DNA from: Rhynchopus sp. YZ270_cl-10
Taxonomy: Eukaryota; Euglenozoa; Diplonemea; Diplonemida; Diplonemidae
Reading direction: 5' to 3'
NCBI GenBank assembly: GCA_964035575.1
Contig: OZ037857.1
Coordinates: 1,116,001 to 1,180,000 of the forward strand
DNA: 64,000 bases
The notes under the pieces were generated by a model. It worked only from the letters and a program-made list of their open reading frames with translations. It was not told where the DNA came from and did no database searches. This document shows positions 46,601 through 56,216 of this stretch, one piece after another (positions within the stretch are counted from its first letter, which is position 1; the number at the start of each line of letters is the position of its first letter). The position numbers were made by a program, and so were the translations under genes.

Positions 46601-48374
46601 CGCCCTGCTGAACCTGCGTGTCGACGCGCTGGATGAGATGCGCGAGCGCACTGCTGCGCGCTGGGGGGAGCTGCAGTTCCGCCTGGCCCGCATGTCTGTC
46701 GACGCAGGGACGTTCCTGGCCGACACGGACGAGGCAGCTGTGGCCGCCCTTGCGACGGCTGTGCACAGCGGAAACGACAAGCTGGCGGGCGGGAACGGGA
46801 GCGACACGCTTGCGGGTGACAAGCTTGAGGCCTTCACGGACGTTGTGTACCACGAGCACTTTGCCTACACAGGGCTGAAGCAGACTGTCAAGGAGCTGAT
46901 GCTGACCTACGCGGACTACGAGACTGTGGCGGTCGACGTGGGGATGGCGCTGTTTGAGGCGCACCACTCGATCATCCAGGAGCTGTACGCAAACAGGCGT
47001 GGCGGCAAGGCGGCACCTGCACCGCAGCTGTTCTTGTCGAACGACGAGCTGGACGGCGGGGCTGATAATGACGTGGTTGTGGGTGACTCGCTGCTGCTGA
47101 TGGCAAAGGGGCTCTTCCTGAACCACACGCACGACGGCAACTACTTCACGCAGGTTGGGAAGGACAGCAAGGACGACGAGGACGAGTTCAAGGAGCTCCT
47201 GGAGACGCTGAAGGAGACACTTGCAATGCACGTGAAGCGCGACTTCTGGGCGTCGGACTCGATTGACGGCGGGAACTTGAAGAAGCGCTGGGAGTGGAAC
47301 AGCCTCCCGTACACAAAGTGGGGCTGCGACACGATTGAGGGTGGGGACGGGAAGGACTCGCTCCTGGGGGACTACGGGCTTGTGGTTGTGGCCACCTTTG
47401 AGGGCGCACCGTTCCACCCGTCGGCGGAGTACGGGCTGCGCGGAATCAACACGGCCCTGAACGAGCACCTCGACTTTGTGGAGAAGGTGATTGAGGACCG
47501 TGTGACACGCCCGGCACTCAAGTCAGGCGCGCAGGAGCTGGACGACGTGAGCTTCGACGCGTCGCTCAAGGGCCTGTCCTTCTACCACAACAAGGGCCGC
47601 GGGGTGTACGGCCACGACGAGCCTGAGAGTGCGTCGCAGTCGGATGAGATGCACGGCGGGGACGGGGAGGACATGCTGTCGGGCAGCACCGGGGTGGCGG
47701 TGGTGCCGATGTGGCGCCAGACCAACAGCCTTGTGTCGGACCCGATTGTTCGGCCACGCCAGTCCTTCTTCTCTGTGGTGGACAGCGACCACTGGAAGCG
47801 CATGGAGGCCTACGAGAAGCGCGACCGCTCCTTCGACGAGGACAAGCTCACCGGGGGCGCAGACCGCGACGTGTTCCTTGTGCAGAACCTGAAGGAGGAC
47901 AGCGTGCAGGACAAGGAGCACTGGGTCGACAGCATCTACTACCGCCCTGCCTTTGCCTACATCGGCGACATCCTGCGCGACGCCTATGTCGGTGCTGTCC
48001 ACGGCACCTGCCTCAACGAGCTCTCGCTCGACGGCGTCCTTGCGACCAAGGCCATCCACAAGTTCCTCGACCTCCCTGTCGCGGGCTGGCACGGAATCTT
48101 CGGTGTTGTGTGGAGCCACAACCAGCTTGTTGAGCCGGTGTACTACCTGCAGAACCAGCACCACGTCCACCTGTGCAACAAGGACCACGACGGACACACC
48201 CACACCGACGACGTTCCCACGCCAACCCCTGAGAAGTCCGACATGACGTCTGACTGCCAGAAGCAGGCCCAGGACAGCTGGAAGGCCGTCTGTGAGTGCC
48301 GCCGCAGTGCCCAGGACCACACCCACTCCGACTCCAAGTCGCACTCCAAGTCTGACTCTCGTGGAAAGCGTTAG
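43641..48374 (+). CDS. Giant secreted repeat protein, C-terminal RTX part (second frame)
   Basis: 1577 codons from the first ATG, overlapping the previous frame. It carries on the same VFGDHG and GGADDDYVFGGQ pattern, so both frames almost certainly belong to one gene of roughly 8,200 residues. Contents: RTX-type repeats to about 44970; a Ser/Asp run (about 45128-45165) and an inserted domain of about 110 residues (CWVTGCIGDSVRIEW, DIGFELTYACS); more RTX-like units (GNDTIFGDGGDDILHG, GAGADVVLGD) spaced by helical inserts to about 47,700; then a C-terminal region with several Cys and a His/Ser/Lys-rich tail. Calcium is the expected ligand. No transmembrane segment or anchor motif is seen. The frame switch may be a sequencing or assembly slip in this repetitive DNA, or a true break. 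Confidence 0.8.
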   Translation: MVFGDHGAINLTVAGAVYESTATEVAENGGADTIDTGADDDYVFGGQVGDVVHTHGGEDTVFGDFGRITVAAGGLPIVEVSISAEHGGDDVVTTGAGEDHVFGGADADSVHSGEEADVVFGDHGTWCSVAKGDVVLESLFTGAEFNGGNDDIVAASGNDIVFGGQGDDNITGNAGDDWLLGDQGRVVLRNEETITSTAETSGGDDTISGDEGADYIMGGVGADTLFGGADEDFIFGDSGHIAQARDATYGTRTFTVMFVESEFGGDDTIVAGTEDDFVMGQQGADTISGGDGMDMLFGDHAEAELRRADHEILWARTTAPVVGRGGDDTIFGENGEDYLFGGAASDTLHGGDDEDVILGDHALFNGSFRVLHQYRSIFTQAGDAGANDTIHGGKGDDMILGQQGGDVIFGDEGEDDITGGHDVLDGVDGDDAIHGGSEADVVLGDNGLIDRSLYVPRAEAAPVPLTPSPVARPLFCDDYVLLADQMGAVNHPQPDVSSDSSSNSDSDSDSRTHTRDHGEAQYGPNENKCWVTGCIGDSVRIEWSRFATERRYDLVSLYTVASNGSLALEWELSGWDLPESSTYTQDVLVRFASDGYTHDIGFELTYACSAPTPVPSTAVPAAHPQMYASPPPYVNDLQWQRYPGAARYADVVRLVQRYDDVDLVAGNDTIFGDGGDDILHGQRGNDVMDGGDGEDEVFGEQGSDVLHGGAGADVVLGDMGHVVRAFTEDGEPRVNTKTGAWHRNVVLEEQAMLTHQWVDTWRDAHFTPEEATALLDADVLLALGGYERDGETKKLEFQSTRRPWRTALAGLRLLESGNDEIHGDAGDDVLIGQRGDDVMAGGDGDDFVYGDTVSSVYHYDSCLPLVTTVVRVLRAARDEEAWKVDLPFYGAVTNIPMWIAPEQTSRASVLRPVDDAALGTLVPEDMMMMLDAVAAGDLELVAEDAVVRPFAAIVPDVLRHVQEVSGNDNLSGGAGNDVVVGDAAFHHALLNLRVDALDEMRERTAARWGELQFRLARMSVDAGTFLADTDEAAVAALATAVHSGNDKLAGGNGSDTLAGDKLEAFTDVVYHEHFAYTGLKQTVKELMLTYADYETVAVDVGMALFEAHHSIIQELYANRRGGKAAPAPQLFLSNDELDGGADNDVVVGDSLLLMAKGLFLNHTHDGNYFTQVGKDSKDDEDEFKELLETLKETLAMHVKRDFWASDSIDGGNLKKRWEWNSLPYTKWGCDTIEGGDGKDSLLGDYGLVVVATFEGAPFHPSAEYGLRGINTALNEHLDFVEKVIEDRVTRPALKSGAQELDDVSFDASLKGLSFYHNKGRGVYGHDEPESASQSDEMHGGDGEDMLSGSTGVAVVPMWRQTNSLVSDPIVRPRQSFFSVVDSDHWKRMEAYEKRDRSFDEDKLTGGADRDVFLVQNLKEDSVQDKEHWVDSIYYRPAFAYIGDILRDAYVGAVHGTCLNELSLDGVLATKAIHKFLDLPVAGWHGIFGVVWSHNQLVEPVYYLQNQHHVHLCNKDHDGHTHTDDVPTPTPEKSDMTSDCQKQAQDSWKAVCECRRSAQDHTHSDSKSHSKSDSRGKR

Positions 48375-48419
48375 AACACCCTTTTTAATCAAAACAAATT
48401 CTCGATGTCATTTTATTCA

Positions 48420-48476
48420 GTGCCTGCGTCCGCCGATGTACGGTGAGGCGTTTGTACTTTCAACTTCTCTTTTATT
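48420..48476 (+). repeat. Dispersed hairpin repeat, GTGC/GTAC stem
   Basis: GTGC (48420-48423) pairs with GTAC (48454-48457), one G-T wobble, around CTGCGTCC...GGTGAGGCGTTT, then TTTCAACTTCTCTTTT. It lies 46 bases after the giant gene's stop codon, so it would fall in the 3' UTR. Confidence 0.55.
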
Positions 48477-48501
48477 CCAGTATGCTGGTCACGCACCAGG
48501 G

Positions 48502-48545
48502 TACACATCGTTACGAGGGGGTTTTGTATTTCAATTGCATAACCT
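48502..48545 (+). repeat. Dispersed hairpin repeat, TACA/TGTA stem
   Basis: TACA (48502-48505) pairs with TGTA (48525-48528) around CATCGTTACGAGGGGGTTT, then TTTCAATTGC. Confidence 0.5.
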
Positions 48546-49779
48546 CGACGGAGCCGTGTTTTAGCATATATCAACTCTTTCCAGTCAATTTGTATTTTTT
48601 TTCCTGCACTCTATTATCCACCCCCACCCCCTTTTAAAAAACCATGTAATCACCTTCCCATAAGGTGGGTAAATGCCAATGTCCCTTTTTGTTTTATAAG
48701 GGGTATTTAGACAGCCCCATATAGATTACGTGGTATTAGCTCTCGTCTATAACACTGCCTTGGCAGTTTGACTGCTCGTCTTGTGAAAAAGTGAAACGTC
48801 CTCGTGACTGTCTTTCACTCACAGCCCCCGCTCTCCATTTCGCCCCTTTGCTCCTGAAGTTCTGAGTCTGCGTCCATCGTGGTGTGTGCACTTAGAGCTT
48901 TAGCCATACCCCCTTTTGTTTGATTTTTCTCAATGTCATAATTTGTCACTTTTGTTTTTTCAATTTTGCTAAAAGACGCCTTTCTGTGGGTTCTGAAAAT
49001 GAAAAAAAAAACTTCCGTTGACTGGACCAGGTACACTATTTGGAGCGTACCCGCGTTTTCCCCCATCAGCCACCCCAGAGGTGTTTCGGAAGCTGATATA
49101 AGGTAAAATCGTGGAAAATGTATGGGGGGTCAGGCTTTAATGGTACCTAGGTGTGTCCAGGATTCAGAGTGAATGCCGAAAATGCCTCACAAAGCTTCAA
49201 AACAGCGAAAAACCGAAGCGCAGGTATTTTGGGTACTCTGTACCGTTTTCCCAACCTTCCTGTATACACGCGTCAGCAACCAATACAGGTAGTGTATTGA
49301 AATGATTCTGGGGGGGGGTAAGGGGTCTAATTTTAATTTCGTCGATTTTGAGAAAAATTTTGGCCAAAAATGGGCCCCACGTATAAGGAACCGGGCTCAT
49401 ATTTCTCAAAATTTAAGTGGTCAAAAAATTGTCCAATTTTCCGAAATGACCCCACCGCTGCACGGGCGGAGCCCAAAAATGCAAATAAGCCACTTTTTGG
49501 TTTCATTGAAATGATGCGGCTGACACTGAGGAATTATGGTTTCCGGCGTCCCATTGAGGGGGCGAACCCTTTTTAATTTTTTGTTCTCTTGAAATGTGTA
49601 ATTTCATGTTTTCGCGAAAACAATACGAACTGATCGGGTTGAAGGAAGGGTGGGGAAAACAATAATAACAAGAACAACTAATTGCTAAGAAAAAAAATGG
49701 GGTGTGCTGTGGATAACTCCGCGCGATTTTCGAAACCACCATAGCATCCTGGCGATTTTCTGGAGGTGCTGATGTGACG

Positions 49780-50510
49780 ATGCCTGGTGCGATCGACGAC
49801 GTGTTGTCGTCTGTGCATTATGTGTTCCTTCCGCACTGCTCTGATGACGACGACGATGCGTGGGAGCCTGTGGACGACTACGAGCTGGAACATGCCGAGG
49901 CCGCCCGAGCGAATGGTTATCGAGCCTGCCGAGACTACGTCCAATAACGCGATCGATCAGATGGTGCTGGACGAAGAGGACAGCCGCACTGTTTAAAAGT
50001 TTCAGATGCAGGCATCCCAGTGGGTTCAGCAGCGTACGAAGAGCGTTTTAGCATACCTGCAGAAGAGCAGAATGCTGGGCGTGTTGTAGATTATATTTTT
50101 TTCAGAGTGGAGTTCCACAGCACACCCGGTTTTTTTTCCGATAGCAATTACTTGTTTTTTCTTCTGGTCAGAATGCCTCAGAAATGCCCCCTGTTTTTTT
50201 TATTTTTGGAAAAAATTATAGAATTGTGGCGCCTTTTATTTGATCCCTATTCACCCTGCCTCTTTGATTGATTTAGGTCCAGGATATGTTCCGAGGATCG
50301 ACGCTTTTGACGCAGTTGATTTTTATTTATTTATTGCTATTGTTCAGCAAATATCTCATCCCCTTGCGCTCAGTTGACTCGGCACGTACGGCTTCGGTTC
50401 ATCGAATCAAGCATCTTTTATCGTGTTCGACAACTTCTTTTCTAGAGATACTCCAAGAAGCAGCACAACAGGGTTATGTTTTGCTGTCAGAAAAAAAAAA
50501 CATTGTTCTC
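49780..50510 (+). CDS. Possible small multi-exon gene, unrecognised, model uncertain
   Basis: A GC-richer island in A/T-rich DNA. A frame starts MPGAIDDVLSSVHYVFLPHC, then an Asp-rich patch, and runs in phase to about 50080 except for a TAA at 49945-49947. Three GT-AG gaps then fit with correct phases: 50081-50105 (25 bases), 50129-50171 (43) and 50193-50282 (90), each T-rich with a CAG acceptor. Joined, they lead into DMFRGSTLLT and then RIKHLLSCSTTSFLEILQEA. The TAA could lie in a further short intron (a 45-base GT-AG gap would keep phase) or mark a decayed gene. The 3' end is unclear after about 50510. I recognise no family. Base composition and consistent phasing are the only support. Confidence 0.35.
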
Positions 50511-51274
50511 TGTTGTGTTGTGTTGTTTATCTATTTGTTTTTTTTTGTCGGCAACCCCCCCTTTTTTTTTGTCCGTCTTTTTATCATAGGTTTATCATTT
50601 ACCGACCCTCCCCCGTGAAATTGCCTCGGTATTTATAATAATATTATTGATGTGTCCCTGCGATCTCCGTCAAGGGTCGGTTGGGTTTTGTGCTCCGTAA
50701 TGAGTAGACCTGCTTACATTAGAGGAGAACGGGGATACATTTTCATCAGAACGAATATTTTCCGAAACAGATCCTTTTTGAGGAAAACAGGGGAAAAAGA
50801 ATGGAGTAGGGGGAGGGCTGTGCAACCTGGTTGCGTGTCATGCAAAACAGATTTGCTGGGCTTTCTTCTCTCTTCTTTTTTGACTTCCAAACAGTTTCCC
50901 TCACCATATTCTTTTATTATCTATTTTGTTTATCTTCTATTGACCATATATCATGCACAATATACACAGGGGAATCCACCCTGACACTGGCGCAAACGCT
51001 TCGGAGGTCCTCAAAAACCATACACCGTAGTTTGTACCCCACTTGTTTGTTTTTGTTTTTTTGTTTTTTGTTTTTTCTACCTCCGACTGTGGTTTTGTTC
51101 CTGGGGCCAGGAACAAAACCAAGCCATACCCATCGTTGATGTACAACAGTGGTGGGAAAAGTTCTAAAAACCTGGTGTTCGGAACAACTATCAAGGACAT
51201 GTCAATATAGGCCCCCTCCGGAACACCAAAAACCTCAAAAAAAAAATTTTTTTTTTTTCCAGATTATTTTTAAC

Positions 51275-51833
51275 CAGGGGACATTGGTAGTTTGAGATTT
51301 TGAAAAAAAAGCCGGTGTGAGCCAAAAAAGCCGGTGTGAGGCAATTTTTTTTTCCCCACGCATTTTTGGCAGAGACCTCCACAACTCTTTCCCCTCCGCG
51401 CCCTTGTCTAACCATATGACATCAAAACTTTTCTGGCGAAGCCACGGTACGCAACATTTCAAAAATTGTGACATAAAATCGCACGCTTTTATAGCCAAAC
51501 TATGGTAAAGGTAGCTGTGACTATGGCATAGGGTAGAGCTGTGGGCTACCGCTCGTCATTTTTAGCTGCGCCGCAGGCGCACGGTACGCTACTTTTTTAT
51601 GAGAGTTGCGAACATCTATTTCTTTTGATTGAACGGACCGATTGGTCTTTATGGTGGGGTCACATGCACATAAGAAACCGCTACAGATGTGGTTGTAGCC
51701 TTGTATGAGGAGATAAAATTCAGAAAAAAAATCAAAAATCCGCCTTTTTCTTTTTTTTTTTTTTTTCCTCAAAATCCCACACCGGCTTAGCCGGTGTGGC
51801 CACACCGGCACACCGACATACTAATGTCCCCTG
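51275..51833. mobile_element. Inverted-repeat element with GCCGGTGTG palindromes
   Basis: CAGGGGACATTGGTA at 51275 is matched in inverse by TACTAATGTCCCCTG ending at 51833. Inside each end are GCCGGTGTG units: two direct copies near 51311-51335 and a CACACCGGC/GCCGGTGTG hairpin at 51780-51810. A TA lies within a few bases of both ends, which would suit a Tc1/mariner-like MITE, but the exact boundary is unclear. No transposase frame. The GC-rich piece GCGCCGCAGGCGCACGGTAC (51569-51588) recurs in inverse near 54564-54583. Confidence 0.5.
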
Positions 51834-52589
51834 TTTTTAACCCCGTCTATGTTTGGACCTGGCATATCTAGCACAGAAGCATGAGCACTTTACGACCTTG
51901 GTGGAATATGCATCTTTCGTTGTAGGTGTTCTTCCCCTCCCCCCCCCCTCCGCTACTGCACCTTTTTCCGACTCTGAATATTTAGTTGTGCATTCGCTGC
52001 TGAGCAAAAGGCTGTTTCGCAGTGCTCTATTGCACCTTGTAGTTAGAGGCATGATGGAATAGTGTGTGGAGACGGCGGGTTGGGAAAGCTTATTTTGCGT
52101 GCTTTGTGAAGATGCCATTGTCCAAAAAAGGGAAAAAGGGGGGGGAAAAATATTATACTTACCCTATGGCTAAGTAATCAGAACCTTCTGGCAATGTGTG
52201 TTGTGGTTGCTTCCCGTTGTCATGCATTTCTCATTGGGTTCTCTTCTCTCAAGCCCCCTCTTTCGCCCCCTACTCCTCGCCCCCTACCCCGCATCGCTCC
52301 ATGCGCCCCAATGCACTGCTCGTACTTGTGTTATCTGAGGCAGCGCTAGATGTCACCCCCGGTTCGTCACTGAGAAGTGCACTCCCCGCGGTTAGGTGTA
52401 GCAAATGTTAGACGCACTAAAAGCAGTGAATCAGTGTCACTGTGCTTTTGGTGCCCCCTTCCCTTCCCTTCCCTTGGCTTTATTTTTGTTTCAACAAAAA
52501 AAGAAAAAAAAAACGTAACAAAAGGAAAGTGCTACTGGTAGGCACACTGCTCCAACAGAATATCAAAAAAAGTACACCATATTTTGAAT

Positions 52590-52740
52590 AACCCTCCCCT
52601 CCCCTCCACCTCCCCAATCCACTCCAACACAAAAGACACACAACAACCCTTTTTCTTAACCTCTTCTCTTTTTCCCCTTCCTTCCCTTCTCCCTCTCTCT
52701 CTCTCTTTCCCTTTCCTTCCCCTCTTCCCCCTCCTGGGTT
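52590..52740 (+). promoter_or_regulatory. Pyrimidine-rich tract upstream of CaaX-like protein gene
   Basis: About 150 bases dominated by C/T (TCTCTCTCTC, CCTTCC repeats) run up to the ATG at 52741. Unlike the tracts before ACC and ADAT3 it has no AG before this ATG. An AG occurs just after it, which leaves open a start at the in-frame Met at about 52834 (MSKVSVGS). Confidence 0.3.
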
Positions 52741-53652
52741 ATGCTCGTTAAAGAGCAAGAGGAGGAGGTTCCTAGTCAATGGGGAGACCGTACTCAACGT
52801 TTGAGTGAAACTGGTCGGTCTGCGGTGTTTGACATGAGTAAGGTGAGTGTAGGGAGTGCGCCGACCACAGAAGGGACGCCAGAAGAGGCGTCGCTGATGC
52901 CTGAGGAGGTCGGGGGGCATGGTGCGCATATGGACTCGAATGAGATTGAGCATGACCACACCGCACATCATGAGTCGGATGGTGAAGGGAGCAGTGCAGA
53001 AGACCACACTGCAGTGGTCAACGAAGACCTCTCGCACTTTGAAAGCTTTCTCTATGAAAAGGTGGAGGGTCGTGGGGCAGATCTTGACACCACACAGCAC
53101 TCTCTTGCGACGGTCGCGGATCTCGAAGGTGACGATGCAGAAGTAGTTCATATTCGTAGATCCGGCTCTTTCAGCAGTGAACGTTCCGTCCCTGTTGTGG
53201 ACCGTTCAGACACCCTCCTCGCCTCAAAAGCGTCCCGAGTGCAGCTTCTCCCCGTCCAACCGCAATCAAAATTCGGCGGTTTTGGCGCTTCCAGTTGCGG
53301 AGCGGCAACCCCTACCATGCCCAAGGGGAGTTCCCTTCGCCTCCACAGCACGCAGCCTTCCCCGACACCTAGCACCCCGAAGATGGTGAAGGAGAAGTCC
53401 TTCTTCAGTGGAAAATATTTGTCGTGGGTGCCGTGGGGGAAAGGGACCTCTGGAAAGGAGGAAAAGCGGGGGCCTGGGTATTCAGAATATTGCACCGAGC
53501 CTGCCCAAAGGGCAAACCCGATAGACACGTTATCGCTCCCTGCGAAGGATCTGAGTCTTGCTTCAGCTGATTTGACCCGCAAGGCGTCGACCACAGCGCC
53601 CCTAGACGATCCCCCACCTCCTCTAAAGAGGAAGTGGTGCTGTTTGGGGTAA
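52741..53652 (+). CDS. Disordered acidic/Ser-rich protein with CaaX-like C-terminus
   Basis: 303 residues, one exon, family not recognised. The N-terminal half is acidic and Ser/Glu/His-rich (EIEHDHTAHHESDGEGSSAED), with one possible helix (EDLSHFESFLYEKVE). Middle part: RSGSFSSERS, and Ser/Thr-Pro sites (QPSPTPSTPK) that could be phosphorylated. The C-terminus is DDPPPPLKRKWCCLG: a basic patch followed by Cys-Cys-Leu-Gly. A Cys at the fourth-last position fits the CaaX prenylation pattern, and the neighbouring Cys could be palmitoylated, so membrane attachment is plausible. Gly as last residue is unusual. Codon use is GC-biased like the firm genes, which supports a real gene. The start may instead be the second Met. 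Confidence 0.65.
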   Translation: MLVKEQEEEVPSQWGDRTQRLSETGRSAVFDMSKVSVGSAPTTEGTPEEASLMPEEVGGHGAHMDSNEIEHDHTAHHESDGEGSSAEDHTAVVNEDLSHFESFLYEKVEGRGADLDTTQHSLATVADLEGDDAEVVHIRRSGSFSSERSVPVVDRSDTLLASKASRVQLLPVQPQSKFGGFGASSCGAATPTMPKGSSLRLHSTQPSPTPSTPKMVKEKSFFSGKYLSWVPWGKGTSGKEEKRGPGYSEYCTEPAQRANPIDTLSLPAKDLSLASADLTRKASTTAPLDDPPPPLKRKWCCLG

Positions 53653-54104
53653 ATATGGGGATTTTTTTTTAGGGATTTTTTTTTAACGAAAACAACGAAA
53701 AAAATGGGGTTGGGGGAGGGGGGGGGGGGGAAAGTAAAGTGTGTGCTATGTGATCTGGTACGGTATTTTGATTATTTTATTTTGAAACAAAAAAAAGTGC
53801 TGTATGTAGGCGAAAAAAACTTTTTCAAAAAAAGCGAAAAATGTTGCCGCATATAGCGAAAAGAAGAAGTCTGTAAGTAGTTTCTAGCGCCGCTTTTGGT
53901 GATATTTTTTTACAAAAAAACCCCACCCCTCTTTTGGGGAGGGGCGATTATCGATAAAAGGTTAGTTGTTGTTTTTTATTATTCTTTATTAGAGAACTCA
54001 GCACTATAATGTGCATTAGGCAGGTACCAACCTGCCTCCCATCATCGCCCCCCCTTTCTCAATATGTGTATGCGTATGCTGCATATTCATCAATTGTTCT
54101 TTTA

Positions 54105-54150
54105 GTGCTTGCGTCCCAGAGGCGTTTTGCACTATCAACGTCACCTTTTT
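54105..54150 (+). repeat. Dispersed hairpin repeat, GTGC/GCAC stem
   Basis: GTGC (54105-54108), TTGCGTCCCAGAGGCGTTTT, GCAC (54129-54132), then TATCAACGTCACC and a T-run. Confidence 0.6.
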
Positions 54151-54376
54151 TTTCTTTTTTTTTCACTGTAACCTACCATGGTAGGCGTGACGCTGACTAC
54201 GCGGTAGTTATTGGTAGCTGCGCCACTGGCGCCACTTTTCTTTTTTTTTAGAGTCGTATTGGAGTGAGTAGGGGTGAGGTTGCTGATAGCGAATGTGAGG
54301 CGAAACCCGTACGTTTCTGTCGTTGAAAAAAAGCTTTGTTTGGTGTCTTTATTGATCAGGCACTCCGCTAGGTACT

Positions 54377-54405
54377 AAAGTTCTGTTGATTGTCAACAGA
54401 ACTTT
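54377..54405. repeat. Perfect 13-bp hairpin
   Basis: AAAGTTCTGTTGA (54377-54389) pairs perfectly with 54393-54405; loop TTG. No poly-T tail follows directly and no gene ends nearby, so it does not look like a terminator. Confidence 0.8.
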
Positions 54406-54889
54406 TTGAAAATGGGGGAAAAAAGAAAAAAAAAAAAAGTTCTGCTAAGTGGTTCAGACCCGTTCTACCTGTCAAAAAAGCTCAGGAGAAGAAGATATGG
54501 AGAGGTGAGTGCTTAAACGTCCCAAAAAAGTCAAAATCGGGCGTTGGTAAAAAAAAAAGTTGCGTACCGTGCGCCTGCGGCGCAAGCATGTACCCCACCA
54601 ACGTGGACCATCAACAGAATATTTTCAAAATCGGAAATCCTAGCGGAGAGCCTGATTATTGATGCCAAAAAAAATAAAAAGATCCCATCCCAGAAAATAT
54701 CTACGATTCCTTTTTTTTTGGGTGTCATTTGAGCCGTCATAAACTACCTCTTTGGGTTGATTGTCGATCAAAACAAACAAAGAAAGAAAAAAAAAAAAAT
54801 GAAAATAATGACTGTCGAGGGAACAATATCAAAAAACCATCTCAGAGTGTGTAGTAGGGGAATGACGTTGTCAAAAGGAGATGTGTTGA

Positions 54890-54923
<34 letters not shown>

Positions 54924-55410
54924 CACTCTGCTGGATATTCAGGGGAGTTTTCGTTTGTTTGACGCTGTTGCCCCTTGTGTATTCTTTTTTTTTAAAGTAA
55001 AACATTTGGTTGTTATTTTTAAGGTGTTTTGTTGTGATAACAGCAGCATGCTGTTATGCATATCCCCTCGCGAAAAAAAGTTTTTTTTTTTTGAAAAAGA
55101 AAAAAAAAAAAAAGAAGGAAAAAAAAAATATCTGTTGCGTAATCTCTTTCGTCTTCGTTCCTCTTCTCCCCCCATTATCCTTCCCTTTATCTCTCCTTTG
55201 CTATCACAAATCCCCCCTTCCCTTCTTTTACCCCTATTTCATGTCTCACAGACCCATGGGTTTGCCCAAAAAAAAAAAAAATGTAAGTGTATCCCGATCG
55301 TCATAAGATACTGATTATGCACAATGCATGTACCCTACCCCGTGGTAACGTGAGTGTGTGCTAATGAAGTGCTCTCTGGGGTTTTGAACTAATAACCCGC
55401 GGAGAACCAA

Positions 55411-55475
55411 GTGATTGCGTCTGCCTGATGAAACGGTGAGGCGTTGTGCACTTTTTCTCTTTTTAAAATTGAAAG
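55411..55475 (+). repeat. Dispersed hairpin repeat, GTG/CAC stem, extended copy
   Basis: GTG (55411-55413) and CAC (55449-55451) enclose a longer loop with CTGATGAAACGGTGAGG. AATAACCCGCGGAG just upstream matches the first hairpin arm of the copies at 12125 and 57714. Confidence 0.5.
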
Positions 55476-56216
55476 TGGGGATTTGCACCTTCACTCGAAT
55501 AATTTATCAAAAAATGAAAATAATATTTCACACTCCTTTGCCTTGTTTTTCACGTGTGAGAATGTGATTTGAACAAAACAAAGGAGTAGCTCCGATACAC
55601 TGTCTATCGCGTGTGCGTGTGTTTACAAGTCTGCCTCCCTCACCTACTTCTTTTTTCTTCAGCTTTCTGCAACAGCGTGGACGCTATTCTAAAAATATTC
55701 GTAAAAAAAAAGCTAGAAACAAGAATGTGGGGAAAAGAAGAGTAGTGTGAACCCCATGAGGTGGCAACTTGTACTATATTTCCGACATTTTTTTTTTTCT
55801 CTAAAAGATGTGTGTGTGCACATTCATCTGACATTTTTTTTTTAATTTTTTGTTCTTCAATTTTTTTTCCCCCCCTTCTTCCAAATAGATTTTTTAACAA
55901 TGTCTCCGTGCGGTGTGACACAGGCGATTGTCAAAACAACAAAAACCTCACTCGAGCGGGGGCCTACGATATTGGGAGGAAAAGAAATTTTCAAAAAAAA
56001 AATCAAAAAAAAAAAAAAATCAAAAAGTATAAGCTATAGAGAACACACAGTCACGCTCTGCTGATTGTTGTGTGCGGGGCAATGACCCACCACCACCACC
56101 ACCCTCGAAACCCCCCCCTCCCAAAATAAGCAAAACTGTGTTGCATAATGTGTTTATAAAAGGCAGATTTCATAAGTTTTGTTAGCGCGCAGGATAAACG
56201 GATGTGATCAAGGTGA

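Larger units (their letters stand above)
48375..52740. other. Gene-poor region after the giant gene
   Basis: Two hairpin repeats follow directly on the giant gene (48420 and 48502). The rest is A/T-rich, with one possible small gene (49780-50510) and one inverted-repeat element (51275-51833). A stretch at about 49430-49490 resembles 58335-58388 (GACCCCACC...AAATGCAAAT). Confidence 0.65.

Noticed and set aside
23839-48374. RTX repeats as evidence for a pore-forming toxin
   Set aside because: Only the calcium-binding repeat pattern is present. No hydrophobic pore region, acylation region or dedicated secretion genes were seen, and the setting is a eukaryotic genome.
55420-55455. CTGATGA in one hairpin repeat, like a hammerhead ribozyme core
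   Set aside because: The required GAAA and the three-stem layout are missing, and other copies of the repeat do not keep CTGATGA.
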